Shown here piece after piece: positions 1 through 9,781 of a DNA stretch of 61,851 nt. The notes beneath the pieces are model-generated. The model made no database searches, was not told the origin of the DNA, and saw only the letters and a list, made by a program, of their open reading frames with translations. Position 1 is the stretch's first letter, and each line of letters begins with the position of its first letter. The position numbers were made by a program, and so were the translations under genes. Source of the stretch: Trichomonas tenax (Eukaryota > Parabasalia > Trichomonadida > Trichomonadidae); NCBI GenBank assembly GCA_023091735.1, contig JALKBU010000200.1, positions 1-61,851 of the forward strand, given 5' to 3'.

Positions 1-937
1 TAATAGCCAACAGCTCCTAGATTACTTCCTGATTTTGTTCCTTTAATCAATAAAAAATTAAATATGTTATTTATAACAAATTTTCTTTCATATATGAAAT
101 ACCCTTTAGCTCTTTAGTCGATTGTGTATCTTTCGAAAGAAAATACTGTTTGGAAGTTTATTGACAATAAAAAATTTGATGTAAATATCAAAGATTCTGC
201 TTTATTTCAGCTGTGTGTGTCTGCTTTTTGGCGATGTTATCATGAAGCTCCAAAACTACCTCCAAAATGACTTCCAATGTTAGTGGCACTAAAATTGAGA
301 TTAATTGAGAGCATTCGGAAGTTCCAATTCAGTTTGGGGGTTATTTCGGAGGTATAGATTCGACTATTTTTAAGATAAACACAATACACTAGGACAGCTA
401 ATCCTGATTTCCTAGAAATTAAAAGAATAGCTAGAAATACTAGGCAGAATTTCAAATTATCATGTTGAGTTAGCGAATAATGAAAAACAGAGATGAAAAT
501 TTATAAACAATTCATTTTGTATCATAATGCATTAATTTTAATGCTATTTTTCCATTGAAAAAAGTTAAATCATGAAAAAATCAAAATTTACACCAAAAAA
601 AGTTATCACCCCCTTAAATACCTTACCTCCAACACTTCCAAGAGATTTATCTTGTCTTGGGAAAAAAATCGCATTTTGGCTCTTTTGGGAAACATTAAAT
701 AGAATTCATATCAATTTTGCAAGATTTTTGAAAATCAAAATCGATTAAAACTTAATATTTACCGAAAAATTATATCAAGATGCCCAATTTTCATGTTATT
801 TTTGAAAATATAAATGAAATAATTTGCAAAATTAAGTCGAACAAAATTGAAAAATTACCCAGAAATAATACTTGTAGAACATATTTTTCAATTAATTTTT
901 AAAATTTAAAATATGCTAATTTGGTCAAATCCTAAAA
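1..937. other. AT-rich intergenic, no supported gene
   Basis: Very AT-rich DNA with many short homopolymers. The only longer open frame, about 70 codons on the minus strand near 240-455, has no ATG start and no recognisable motif, so I do not call it. The promoter of the RING gene at 938 must lie at the right edge; no TTTGNCATGTAAA element is seen here. Confidence 0.6.
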
Positions 938-2035
938 ATGTCAGTGATGCAATTGACAGGAATCTATATTCTTGTTTCTTTTGCAGTTTTTATCGGCGAA
1001 TACTTTACAGCGTACAAAAAGTCGAAAGATGCTATTGCTTTTGTCGATTTAATCTTATCAGATCCGATTCTCAAAGTTTGTACAGCGAATTTGGTTGCAG
1101 CATTGAGCGTTTCTTACGCATATCTCATTCATTCATTCGTTTTCCCATACAAACAACAATACTCACGCGAGTTTTCCAAAAATTCATATAAATACTTGAT
1201 TATATTTGTATTATTGACGCCATCTGACTTCAATTTCATGGACGTTTCTTATATATCTATATGGGCCGTGTTCCATTATCTTACATTTGCCTTTGAAAAT
1301 AGAGTTAAATCTTTATTCTTGGGAACAACAGCTCCTTCAGCCTCAACACACAAGAAAATACTCAATTCTCAGCTATTTACACTATTCCTACAGGCATATT
1401 TACTATTTTTGCCGCTCAGAAAATGGGGATATTCTCCATTAATGTATTTTCTTATTGGAGATACACTCGGTAATATAGTATATCAATGTGTTATGATAAA
1501 TGGACCATTGAGTCCTAATGGAGTTTTCGCTCTTGATGTTTCTATTCTAGTTATTCGAATTGTTCTTCCTCTTTTCGGTATAGATCTCAAATATGGGCTA
1601 TATTACACACTGTATAGCATCATTATGCTTCTCCTTCCAAAGGCTGTTAAAGTTTATCAATTAACATATAATTTCTTCAGGAAGACGAAATTCAAGATTG
1701 CCACAGACTATGATAGGAATGATGAATGCCTTATTTGCAGACTTCCATTTGAAAGTGAAGAAGTTGTTCAGCTTCCTTGCAACCATGTTTTCCACAGACA
1801 TTGCATCAATGATTGGGCAAACAACAAATACGAGTGTCCAGTTTGCCATCAGTCCCTTGATAATGATGTCAAGAAAGATCAGGCAGCGGCTATCGACAAT
1901 GCAATCACTCAAGCAGAGCAGTTGATTGAGTTATTAAAGAAGAAGAAAGAAGCTGTTCAAGCTCAACAAAACAATAAACATCAACATCAACACGAAGAAG
2001 AGGTTGAAAATATTCCACCAGAGAATGAACAATGA
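938..2035 (+). CDS. Hrd1/gp78-like membrane RING-H2 ubiquitin ligase
   Basis: A 365-residue polytopic protein. The first 240 residues form about six hydrophobic segments (around 8-24, 48-68, 84-120, 143-160, 166-187, 196-240). They are followed by a RING-H2 finger with all eight ligands visible: C264, C267, C281, H283, H286, C289, C300 and C303. A short coiled coil and a Gln/His-rich acidic tail end the protein. Membrane spans followed by a cytosolic RING-H2 is the layout of Hrd1/synoviolin and gp78, ER E3 ligases that ubiquitinate misfolded proteins for ERAD. The stretch VFHYLTFAFENRVKSL resembles the Hrd1 FHWLxEDRV loop. The start is the ATG at 938, behind a TCAAAT-like initiator. RNF145/TRC8-type ligases are an alternative; assignment as a membrane RING ligase is firm, as Hrd1 itself moderate. 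Confidence 0.85.
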   Translation: MSVMQLTGIYILVSFAVFIGEYFTAYKKSKDAIAFVDLILSDPILKVCTANLVAALSVSYAYLIHSFVFPYKQQYSREFSKNSYKYLIIFVLLTPSDFNFMDVSYISIWAVFHYLTFAFENRVKSLFLGTTAPSASTHKKILNSQLFTLFLQAYLLFLPLRKWGYSPLMYFLIGDTLGNIVYQCVMINGPLSPNGVFALDVSILVIRIVLPLFGIDLKYGLYYTLYSIIMLLLPKAVKVYQLTYNFFRKTKFKIATDYDRNDECLICRLPFESEEVVQLPCNHVFHRHCINDWANNKYECPVCHQSLDNDVKKDQAAAIDNAITQAEQLIELLKKKKEAVQAQQNNKHQHQHEEEVENIPPENEQ

Positions 2036-2249
2036 ATTCATATATAGATATATGTTTATAAATAATTGTTATATTTTAGAATTCACTGTTTTTACTAATT
2101 ATACCAAAATTTCCACAATTTAAATTTATGATTTAGTTTTGAATGAGGGTAATGATTGAAGCTGCTATTGATGATGAGTCTAAGTTTGCAAAATCGATTA
2201 TTAAAAAAACAGCGTTTAGAAATATAACAAATAAACATATATAATTAAT

Positions 2250-3407
2250 TCATGCCTTCTTGGATTTTGGCTTTAGCTTTGTTGCCTTGATCTCATCGCA
2301 TAATTCGCCAGAAACAAAGACGAACCTGAATAAAGGATCATATCTTTTATCATCCATATAGCGGAGCATTTCATTGTGAAAACTTTCAACTGTTTTAACT
2401 AATGCTGTGAAGTTATCACGAACAGAGTTTCCATTATATACAGCAGCAGTAAATTCAACTGTCTTCATAACTAATCTTTCGACTTCAATTGGATATATTT
2501 GGATCATATTTCCGCAGAATAAAAGAAGTGCAACACGCTCCAAAACTTGAACAAATCCTGGTTTGCTGCATTTAGTTTGCTTATAATTATCTTCAAACAT
2601 TCCCTGGAACATGTCTGTCATCGTCTTCACAGCCGCAGTGATGTTTGTTGCATCGCCACGTTCGCACATTTCCGCAACTGCTTTGTATAAATCTGTTGTG
2701 TTTGCTTCGATCGCATCTGAGTTCAAATGAATGTCTGTGAGAAGCTGAGTCACGATTCTAACTGAAAAATTGTATGCATTAGGACGTTTTGGATCAAAAG
2801 AAGCAGCTTTGTAAATTGAAAAACACCAATCTAAGAAAAACTGTCTTCTAAACTCAACAAGAAGGGAATCGACGTTATTTTGTATCTGATCAGCAGTATC
2901 ATTATTGTATCTGAAGCGATAGACGCACGTTAATATATCAACAAAAGGCATTTGCGCAGGTTTCTGGCAGTTAAATAATGAGTAGAATCTTGTTTGTAGA
3001 TTGACGATGTTTTCGTACAATTCTTCTGTTGTTGAAAGCATTTCGAATTTAAATGTTGGAATAATTTTCGTTAAAGTTCCATAACTTGGCATTTGTGCTG
3101 TTTTTGATGTCTCAACAGTAATCGCTGAATACAATTTATCGCTTTTTTCAGTTTCTAAATAAATAAAATTAAGCTTTCCATTGGCTTTGTATTGAACAAC
3201 TACTCCGTTCGGATTCTTTGTTGTAGATGTTACATGGTTTGTTGATATTTGAACAACAGGCTCTCTCCAATTATCCTTAAGCACCATAAAGCTGTCTTTT
3301 CCTGTAATAAGTATAGCTGGTTTCGACCTACTTGACTTCTTTTCGTCCAACGTATACTTCACATGAAAAATAGTGCCATAATAACGAGGAGGAAGCAGTG
3401 TTGCCAT
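2250..3407 (-). CDS. conserved-looking protein of unknown function, possible N-terminal PH-like domain
   Basis: A 385-residue soluble protein starting at ATG 3407. The first 95 residues alternate short beta-type stretches and include an FMVLKDNW segment, which could form a PH/GRAM-like fold. The rest is helical and rich in Leu, Phe and Val without coiled-coil heptads. The C-terminus is strongly basic (TKLKPKSKKA). There is no signal peptide or membrane span. The gene is convergent with the RING gene and divergent from the coiled-coil gene at 3723, sharing a 315-base promoter region with it. I do not recognise the family; a PH-like start is inference only. Confidence 0.7.
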   Translation of the reverse strand: MATLLPPRYYGTIFHVKYTLDEKKSSRSKPAILITGKDSFMVLKDNWREPVVQISTNHVTSTTKNPNGVVVQYKANGKLNFIYLETEKSDKLYSAITVETSKTAQMPSYGTLTKIIPTFKFEMLSTTEELYENIVNLQTRFYSLFNCQKPAQMPFVDILTCVYRFRYNNDTADQIQNNVDSLLVEFRRQFFLDWCFSIYKAASFDPKRPNAYNFSVRIVTQLLTDIHLNSDAIEANTTDLYKAVAEMCERGDATNITAAVKTMTDMFQGMFEDNYKQTKCSKPGFVQVLERVALLLFCGNMIQIYPIEVERLVMKTVEFTAAVYNGNSVRDNFTALVKTVESFHNEMLRYMDDKRYDPLFRFVFVSGELCDEIKATKLKPKSKKA

Positions 3408-3722
3408 TAATCAATTTAAACTCAATGAGTTTAAAAAATTGACATTTTTAAGCAAAAAGCTCGATTCACAAAAAGTCTCCAAAACTCCATAAAACAATCA
3501 ACAATACTCATTTCTTATTATAGAAATACATTTTATAAGCACTATATATTGATATTTAAATAGTTATAATGAAATAAATGCTTTGAATAATGAGATAATA
3601 GATGAAGAAGAGAGTGGAGGAAATCCGACACTGTGTCAAAAATTATTTTAAACTCCCATTGTTAACGCATAAAAAATAAAATATTTGACACGTAAATAAT
3701 ATAAAAAAGACAAATATAAAAT
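3408..3722. promoter_or_regulatory. divergent promoter with TTTGACACGTAAAT element
   Basis: Shared upstream region of the minus gene at 3407 and the plus gene at 3723. It holds the recurrent element TTTGACACGTAAAT at 3684-3697, 26 bases before the plus-strand ATG, and a weaker TTGACATTTTTAA near 3438 next to the minus gene. Element recurrence is seen directly; promoter function is inferred. Confidence 0.55.
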
Positions 3723-4883
3723 ATGAGTGTAATTGGAGATTTAAATGCACAGAGGTTAAAAAACAGCGAACAAAACGATCAAAAGAAGTTAGAAGCTGCA
3801 AAACAAGAACTTGAGATTCTTAAGAGACAGCAAACAGTGCTAGAATCAACTCTTCAAGATCTTCAGTTTAGTGTCGACGAACTTAAGTGTGAGCTGGCTG
3901 AAAAGACGAAAGATAGGGTAAAAGAGAGCCCCAAAATAGGACACGGTGTTTTCTTTAAGCTTTTGACACAACTGGAGAACAGGGAAGCTGAATTAGGTGA
4001 AAAAATCGCACAGCAAAAGAAAGTTTATTCGAATCTCATGCACGAGCAATCTGTTGTTCAACAACAGAACAAAAAGCTTAAGAAAGAGCTCGAAAGCCAA
4101 AAAACTCATTTACATAACGATGAAATGAATTACAGAGCAGCAAGAGATAAATTAGATGACGTAAATTCTCAAATAATAGACAAAGAAAATGAATACACAG
4201 ATTTATGTGAACTCGCGGAACAACTTGAGCAAGATTTAATTCAAAAGTCTGAAGAAAACAAAAATGCAGATAAAAACCTTACTGAGGATCTTAAAAAGAA
4301 ACGCGATGAACTCATTGTCGATCTTACCAGGCGCCAAGCTGAAGAAAACGATATGAAAAATAAAATTCAACAAACAGAAAGAGAATGTGTATCAAGGAAA
4401 CAACGTCAGGAGAAGGAATTAAAGAAGGCCGAATCAATTAATGAGTGGAAAGTTGAAAGATCTCAATTGAATCAAAATATCATTAAATCAAAGAAGAAAT
4501 TATCAGATACACTCAAAGCATTAGAATCTGCTAAAAAGAGAGAGAATACTTTGAAGGCCAAATTCAAAGAATTACTTGGTGAAGATGATCCAGGTGATGG
4601 AACTGGTCCTACAGCAAGAAGAATGCTTCAAGCCGAAATATCACGCTTAGAAAATATGCCTGATGATGTGATGGAACAAGAATTACAAGTTGAAAGAGAA
4701 TATTACGATTCTTTGAAATATCAAATTGAAATACTTGAAAACAGCCTCAAGACATTCGATAATTATAGAAAGGACCTTCTTGATTCTCTTGATGAAGAAT
4801 ATATTCAGGCATCCAATACTGGTTATATTAAACTTCTTAAGGAAGATCTTCAAGAAGTTGTCCAAGAAAAGAATAGAAGCTAA
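3723..4883 (+). CDS. long coiled-coil protein
   Basis: A 386-residue, highly charged protein starting at ATG 3723. Nearly the whole length is heptad-patterned and rich in Glu, Lys, Gln and Leu, broken by a short Gly/Pro/Asp segment (GEDDPGDGTGPTARR, around residues 285-300). There is no signal, membrane span or catalytic motif. Such proteins are plentiful in trichomonads and usually structural, for example cytoskeletal, but no family can be named. The AT-rich codon use matches the neighbours. Confidence 0.8.
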   Translation: MSVIGDLNAQRLKNSEQNDQKKLEAAKQELEILKRQQTVLESTLQDLQFSVDELKCELAEKTKDRVKESPKIGHGVFFKLLTQLENREAELGEKIAQQKKVYSNLMHEQSVVQQQNKKLKKELESQKTHLHNDEMNYRAARDKLDDVNSQIIDKENEYTDLCELAEQLEQDLIQKSEENKNADKNLTEDLKKKRDELIVDLTRRQAEENDMKNKIQQTERECVSRKQRQEKELKKAESINEWKVERSQLNQNIIKSKKKLSDTLKALESAKKRENTLKAKFKELLGEDDPGDGTGPTARRMLQAEISRLENMPDDVMEQELQVEREYYDSLKYQIEILENSLKTFDNYRKDLLDSLDEEYIQASNTGYIKLLKEDLQEVVQEKNRS

Positions 4884-4988
4884 TTTTATTGTTTTTTACT
4901 GTTAAATTCTGTTTTATCTATATTTCTTAAATTCAATAATATCACAATAATAACTAACAATTTAATACAAATATATATAAACACATGA

Positions 4989-6326
4989 TCAAGCAACTGT
5001 CGGATCAAGTATTTCTAATATTTCGTCGAGTATAGGAATACATTCATCATCACCTAATGAATCTGGATCTATCTCTGGAATTTGTTTCTCCATATTAAAC
5101 TCATAAGCAATTCTAACGAAATCTGGGCTGCGGTGGAACAAGATATGAATCATCTTCAAGCATTCCCTAAGAATATATCCATTAAATTCAGAAATGTATT
5201 CTACTATAATTGGAAAATATTCACGTGCTATTTGCAAATCTAAATCAAAATTATGGAGAGTCATATTCTTGAGCAATATTAAGCACGCGTAACCCTTAGT
5301 TTCTGCTATACCTGATACTGCATACTCAGCAACGTAATTAATGAGATTGTGCCCATCAAATGCTTTTATATTTAGCTCCAGAGTCAAATATATAACTTTG
5401 AGAGCCTTTTCGATGATAATTCCGCGCTGACAACTCAGAATTGCAGTGGCAACAGTTCCATAAAAGACTTCAAAGTTTGTATATCCATTCTTAATGAGTT
5501 TGAAGTATACTGGATATAATGCTTCAAGCTGTTCTCTGTGTACTGTTGCAGAAGCAAAAATCGTATTATCAATAAATTCAGCATCTGATAAATAAGCATT
5601 ACATAACGCTGGTTCATGGACAATGCGTGCTAGAAATTTTGAAGCAGAAGTTCTTATGCTAACGTCTGGAGAACAAATTTGGACTTTGCAGACGTAAAAA
5701 AACCGACTCAAAATTTTTTTCTCAGATTCATCAAATAAATCAACTGTACAGCGCAGCACATGCCAAATAAGCGTATTAAGTCTACTGGTTTTGTGTGGCT
5801 TTAATTTTTCTAATAATATATCAAGCAGACCCCTCGAAAATAGTTCTTTATATGTTGCAGGCGACAAGTAATTCAAAATTAAATTAACAGTGTATATGAG
5901 GTGACGATTCTCAGTTAATTGCATGCATTCATATATGTAGTCAATCAATACATCAGAACGAAACAATTCAGTATCTTGATAATGAAATAGAATATTCGCA
6001 AGTATAATTGTTCCTTGCATTGCAGGTTCGTGATTATCATAATGAATAAATGAGAAAAGCCAGTAAATGAAGTCCACAAATTCTGGTTTAAAACAAAATA
6101 ATTCAAAATCTTTGAATTCTCCTTGTGTAAGCCTCACCAAACGGTCTATACCTGTAATAGAATCCTCGTTTAATTCTCGACAGCTAGATATTATTGGAAG
6201 AATTTGTTCTTCTAAAGAAGTATAATCGATAAATTTTTGTGAAAACTTGGTATTTTCGGACTTGATGTTAAGGAATGTGATCCTGTTGTCTTTTATGACC
6301 ATTTCACAGTCTTTAAAATAATCCAT
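4989..6326 (-). CDS. armadillo/HEAT-like alpha-solenoid protein
   Basis: A 445-residue protein from ATG 6326. The body is a run of amphipathic helices with recurring Leu/Ile-rich pairs and short polar turns, and an acidic C-terminus (DDECIPILDEILEILD). This is the look of an ARM/HEAT-type solenoid, a protein-binding scaffold. A second protein of similar style lies at 43898-45355; the two may be distant members of one trichomonad family, though no long identical stretch is visible. No catalytic or targeting motif is seen. Function unknown. Confidence 0.75.
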   Translation of the reverse strand: MDYFKDCEMVIKDNRITFLNIKSENTKFSQKFIDYTSLEEQILPIISSCRELNEDSITGIDRLVRLTQGEFKDFELFCFKPEFVDFIYWLFSFIHYDNHEPAMQGTIILANILFHYQDTELFRSDVLIDYIYECMQLTENRHLIYTVNLILNYLSPATYKELFSRGLLDILLEKLKPHKTSRLNTLIWHVLRCTVDLFDESEKKILSRFFYVCKVQICSPDVSIRTSASKFLARIVHEPALCNAYLSDAEFIDNTIFASATVHREQLEALYPVYFKLIKNGYTNFEVFYGTVATAILSCQRGIIIEKALKVIYLTLELNIKAFDGHNLINYVAEYAVSGIAETKGYACLILLKNMTLHNFDLDLQIAREYFPIIVEYISEFNGYILRECLKMIHILFHRSPDFVRIAYEFNMEKQIPEIDPDSLGDDECIPILDEILEILDPTVA

Positions 6327-6452
6327 TCTTTGTTTATTTCTTCTACCAAAAAATTTTAAAAATCCAGGGCTTGAATTGTTTTAACAAGGGGAATTATTAA
6401 AATAGGGTTTTGGAAATTTATTTAGGGGAAGGAGACCGTTAAAAAAATAAAA

Positions 6453-7139
6453 ATGGAAGGAATTGCAAAATTGATTGATGAATCAGCAGAAAAAGTCTCG
6501 TTATTCTTACAGGTGGATGATATATCGAAGGTATCTTTAGTTAATTCCATCATTGACCAGAAAAGTGTTTATAATAAAGTTGAACAATTCTGTTATCTTG
6601 TTATTGAACGATTAAAATTCCAGAATAATCCTAAGAGGAATTATGCAAATGAAATTATGGAATCAGTTACGCAATTAGTGCCTGAGGCGCCGATTGAATT
6701 AAACAAATTCGTTACCTGGCTTCCAAAATGCATTAAAAATAATCAAAATGAAACAGAACTACTCCAATTAAAGCTCAAAAAATGCCAGAAGCATATAAAC
6801 CAATCAGAAAAAATAATGAAAAAATTTGCCGAAGAAACAAATGATAAAATAGAACAACTCAAGCAGAAACTAAATACAGCAGAACAAAAGAACAATAAAA
6901 TGAAATCAGAGAATGAAAAACTCAACGAGGAAATTAAATATGGAATAAAAGAGCGCGAAATTCTTCTTACACGACTTAATTCACTTTCTAGTGAATTGAA
7001 TGCAAGGAAAGAAACGGCATCACCTCCAGAAACGATTAAACGAAATAACACTTTGATTAATGATATAAATCAATTGCAAGTTAGATTAAAAAACACAGAA
7101 GCTCTTCAAGATAAATTCCTCCAACAGAATCGCAATTAG
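6453..7139 (+). CDS. helical protein with C-terminal coiled coil
   Basis: A 228-residue protein from ATG 6453. Residues 1-95 look like a compact helical domain, and residues 97-228 are a Lys/Glu/Gln-rich coiled coil. It is divergent from the ARM-like gene, with only 126 bases between the two ATGs, so both promoters are very short. The TTTGNCATGTAAA element is not present there. No family recognised. Confidence 0.75.
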   Translation: MEGIAKLIDESAEKVSLFLQVDDISKVSLVNSIIDQKSVYNKVEQFCYLVIERLKFQNNPKRNYANEIMESVTQLVPEAPIELNKFVTWLPKCIKNNQNETELLQLKLKKCQKHINQSEKIMKKFAEETNDKIEQLKQKLNTAEQKNNKMKSENEKLNEEIKYGIKEREILLTRLNSLSSELNARKETASPPETIKRNNTLINDINQLQVRLKNTEALQDKFLQQNRN

Positions 7140-8289
7140 CACAGTTTTATTCATTTGAAATATTTGATTATCTCAAATATGTTGTTTTTAGTGTGTTTTG
7201 TTAATATGTTATGTGGCTATCGTAAACTTATAGCCAAAATCATATTTATTATCCTATTTGAAGAAATTATAAGAAATATCTGTAAATTAATTTCTTTTTG
7301 TTATATGAATAAAGACTGCTTTAGGATGGTTATTAAACTGTTAATAAAATGAATGTGTGACAATTTTTTTATTTCAACACTTCAAATTTTGAAATTATTT
7401 CTAATTCTAATAGCGAATTAATGGTCCTCTAAAGAAACCAATTGGATGTGTTAAACTCTTCCAACATGTACTCATCTGCTTAATGGCATTTGTTGGTAAT
7501 GATTCTGAATGGTATATTTTAATTGGTCCACGAAAATATCCGGAAAAGCTAGCAAAAGATTTAATTTATCCACCATTTGAAGAGTGATGTTTTTTCGTAT
7601 TTGGGAATCCATGATAAAATATTGCAAGGGAGGAATACTCTGAGGGTAGCATGTTTTGCTTGACCCTAATTACTCTGGATAAAGTTAAAACTCCGAGGAA
7701 AACAAAGAACATCTCAATTAAAATGAAATGTGTCATTTGTCGTCAAATGACAATTTTACATTTTAGAAACTTATCTCATAATATGGTATGCATTAATAAT
7801 TTCACATTCATATTTTGTGAAAGTGTAAACATTTTTTCGGTGGATATCTGTATTTTACTTCAGAATTGGATTCTTTGAACCATTCTACAGCATATAAACT
7901 AAGTTTTTTTTTTTTTTTTTAAAAAAAAATTAAGGTCACCCTTTTTACAAATGTCCCTCATATTAAGAATAATGCTTTTATTGATTCATTTGATTTAAGT
8001 CACTTTCTCAACTAATGATCTCATTCCCGATACATTTCTAACTAATAATACATTTGTATTTCTTGTTCTACGAGAGTATTGTATTTGTTGATCATAAAAA
8101 CATCACCGAATTTATTTGAGTATGTGCAAAATTGACAAATAAAAGTGACATATAAAATGGAAGTTTAAGCTGATTCATTTGATGACAATCAGGTGGGAGA
8201 TATCAAGATATTATCAACGAGATATGGAGTACCTATCTCCATAGCAGTTATGATAAAATTTCAACAACATGTGTTAATTGTGAAATTCA
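7140..8289. other. gene-poor DNA with relic and inverted repeats
   Basis: No intact gene. It contains a coding relic (7414-7587), a perfect 9-base inverted repeat TGTCATTTG/CAAATGACA around a 4-base loop (7731-7752), and a run of 17 T followed directly by 9 A (7904-7929). The right edge passes into the decayed surface gene. Confidence 0.6.
7414..7587 (+). pseudogene. coding relic, C-terminal fragment without start
   Basis: An uninterrupted plus-strand frame of 57 codons with no ATG upstream, preceded by TAG and ending in TGA at 7585. The translation has protein-like composition quite unlike the surrounding low-complexity DNA, for example CVKLFQHVLICLMAFVGND followed by WYILIGPRKYPEKLAKDL. 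It looks like the last part of a gene whose 5' portion is lost. Family not recognised; chance cannot be excluded. Confidence 0.35.
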
Positions 8290-9153
8290 TCCAAAAAACA
8301 ACAAACTAACTTTATTATATTCTCAATTTTTTGTACTTTCTGATAGAGCTATTAATATATCAAATATCAATGGCTTGAAATTTTTGCATTAGAATTGTAT
8401 TTTTTTGAATTGAACTACTGAGATTAGCGGAGGTTCAATTAATATTGTTGGAGATGACTGCATTCCCGTTCATCGTCGATTTGTTGCTAATGCATGTCAA
8501 ATGTTTAAGGATGGAATCGGTCATTTTAGTCGTAATACATTCAGCAATAATGGTTATTTTTCAAATACATATATACTTGAATCGAACATATGCTTGTGTG
8601 GAATGTTTGCATCGGGCAGAAGGGTATTCTCAGTAGAAAATGGGAAAGCAGAATTTTCGAGTGATATTTTCACTTCAAATTTTGCATTGAGCAATGCTGC
8701 GATATTATCAATGTCAACTTTAACAACAACTATAAAATACTCTTCCTTTCATGCTCAGCTGATCCTGGTTATGATATTATATACATTTCAAATTCTGATG
8801 TAAAAAACTGCGGCATTTCAAATAATTCTGTCGTTCAAAAAGCAACAGGAATCTTTCTTTGCAACAGGGGCACATGCTATGTTAATAACTGCACATTTGC
8901 GAGCAATGATAAATTAGCCAATTTATTCGTTATAATTAATATTTCATCTATCCATATTAACTATTGTTATATTGATAATTTTAAATATTATGGAGAGGTG
9001 CATACCATAAACAGTTTATCCCTATTCGAAAACAACATTAATTATTATTTAGCGGATATATTCGCTACTATAAAATATACATGCAAAAGAATGAATAACT
9101 CATTTTCGTGTATGATTTATCATTTACTTTATTCATTGTTTATTCTGTTATAA
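8290..9153 (+). pseudogene. decayed repeat-rich surface-protein gene
   Basis: One frame reads through two stop codons: KFLH, TAG, NCIFLN, TGA, then TTEISGGSIN. This aligns with KFLHSSCIFVN followed by GGAVNFD in the copy at 34699-35730; the TGA sits where the other copy has a Cys. The frame continues to about 8750, where a shift of one frame leads into a second part (CGISNNSVVQKATG, CYVNNCTFASND, and so on). That part ends in a hydrophobic tail and TAA at 9151-9153. Repeats of the N-x-C-x-F/I type suggest a parallel beta-helix ectodomain. Two stops, a frameshift and no start make it a pseudogene. Exact function of the family is unknown to me. Confidence 0.75.
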
Positions 9154-9781
9154 AGCCCGATATTTAAATATACAGCAATGCATTAATAGCAAAACTAGGA
9201 TTACATAAGTTTTGACAGCTGAAATAAGTGTTCTTCTCAAGTAAAAATTCTCATTGATACAATGCTATTCAAATTTGATTGATTTGTGGTAAAAACATTG
9301 GATCCGAGAAATTAGAAATAAAGAAAACATTAGAATTACCCGAGTAATTACACTTTAAAAACGCATTGCTTAGAGGTGAACTATATGAATCATCAAAATT
9401 TTTGTGCCTTTTAGACGATAATTGATAGAGATTACACAACAAAATCAGGATCGTCTAAAGAAAAATAAAGATTTTGTGGTTTCAAAACTTATGCTATTGG
9501 TAGTCATATATGAGTCGATATTATTGCTTATGGAGAATCTTTGTGTTTATATAAGAAATGAAGGATTCAGGAGTCATCTACCTTTCTAGAAAAGTGATAA
9601 GTTTATATGCCAAAAATGCCATGTAAACAACAGAAATTTGACAAGTAAAATTATTTATTCCAATTTAAAAGTAAGGTTAATAAAGGTGAGTTGAATAACC
9701 TTAATTAACCAAAAGGCTCCAATAATAAGGGCATTAATAATATTCTCGAAAGAAAACTTTTTGTCATTTTATTCTCGAGAG
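9154..9781. promoter_or_regulatory. upstream region of the RalGAP-like gene
   Basis: No gene. It carries two copies of the recurrent element: TGCCATGTAAACA at 9617-9629 and TTTGACAAGTAAAAT at 9637-9651, about 130-165 bases before the ATG. An initiator-like TCATTTT lies at 9764-9770, 11 bases before the ATG at 9782. Functions are inferred from recurrence and from the known trichomonad initiator. Confidence 0.55.

Noticed and set aside
240..455. 71-codon minus-strand frame with hydrophobic start
   Set aside because: It begins at TTG, sits in AT-rich intergenic DNA and shows no motif.
7904..7929. Run of 17 T then 9 A as a possible retroelement tail or terminator
   Set aside because: No element structure, target duplication or adjacent gene end supports this; homopolymers are common here.
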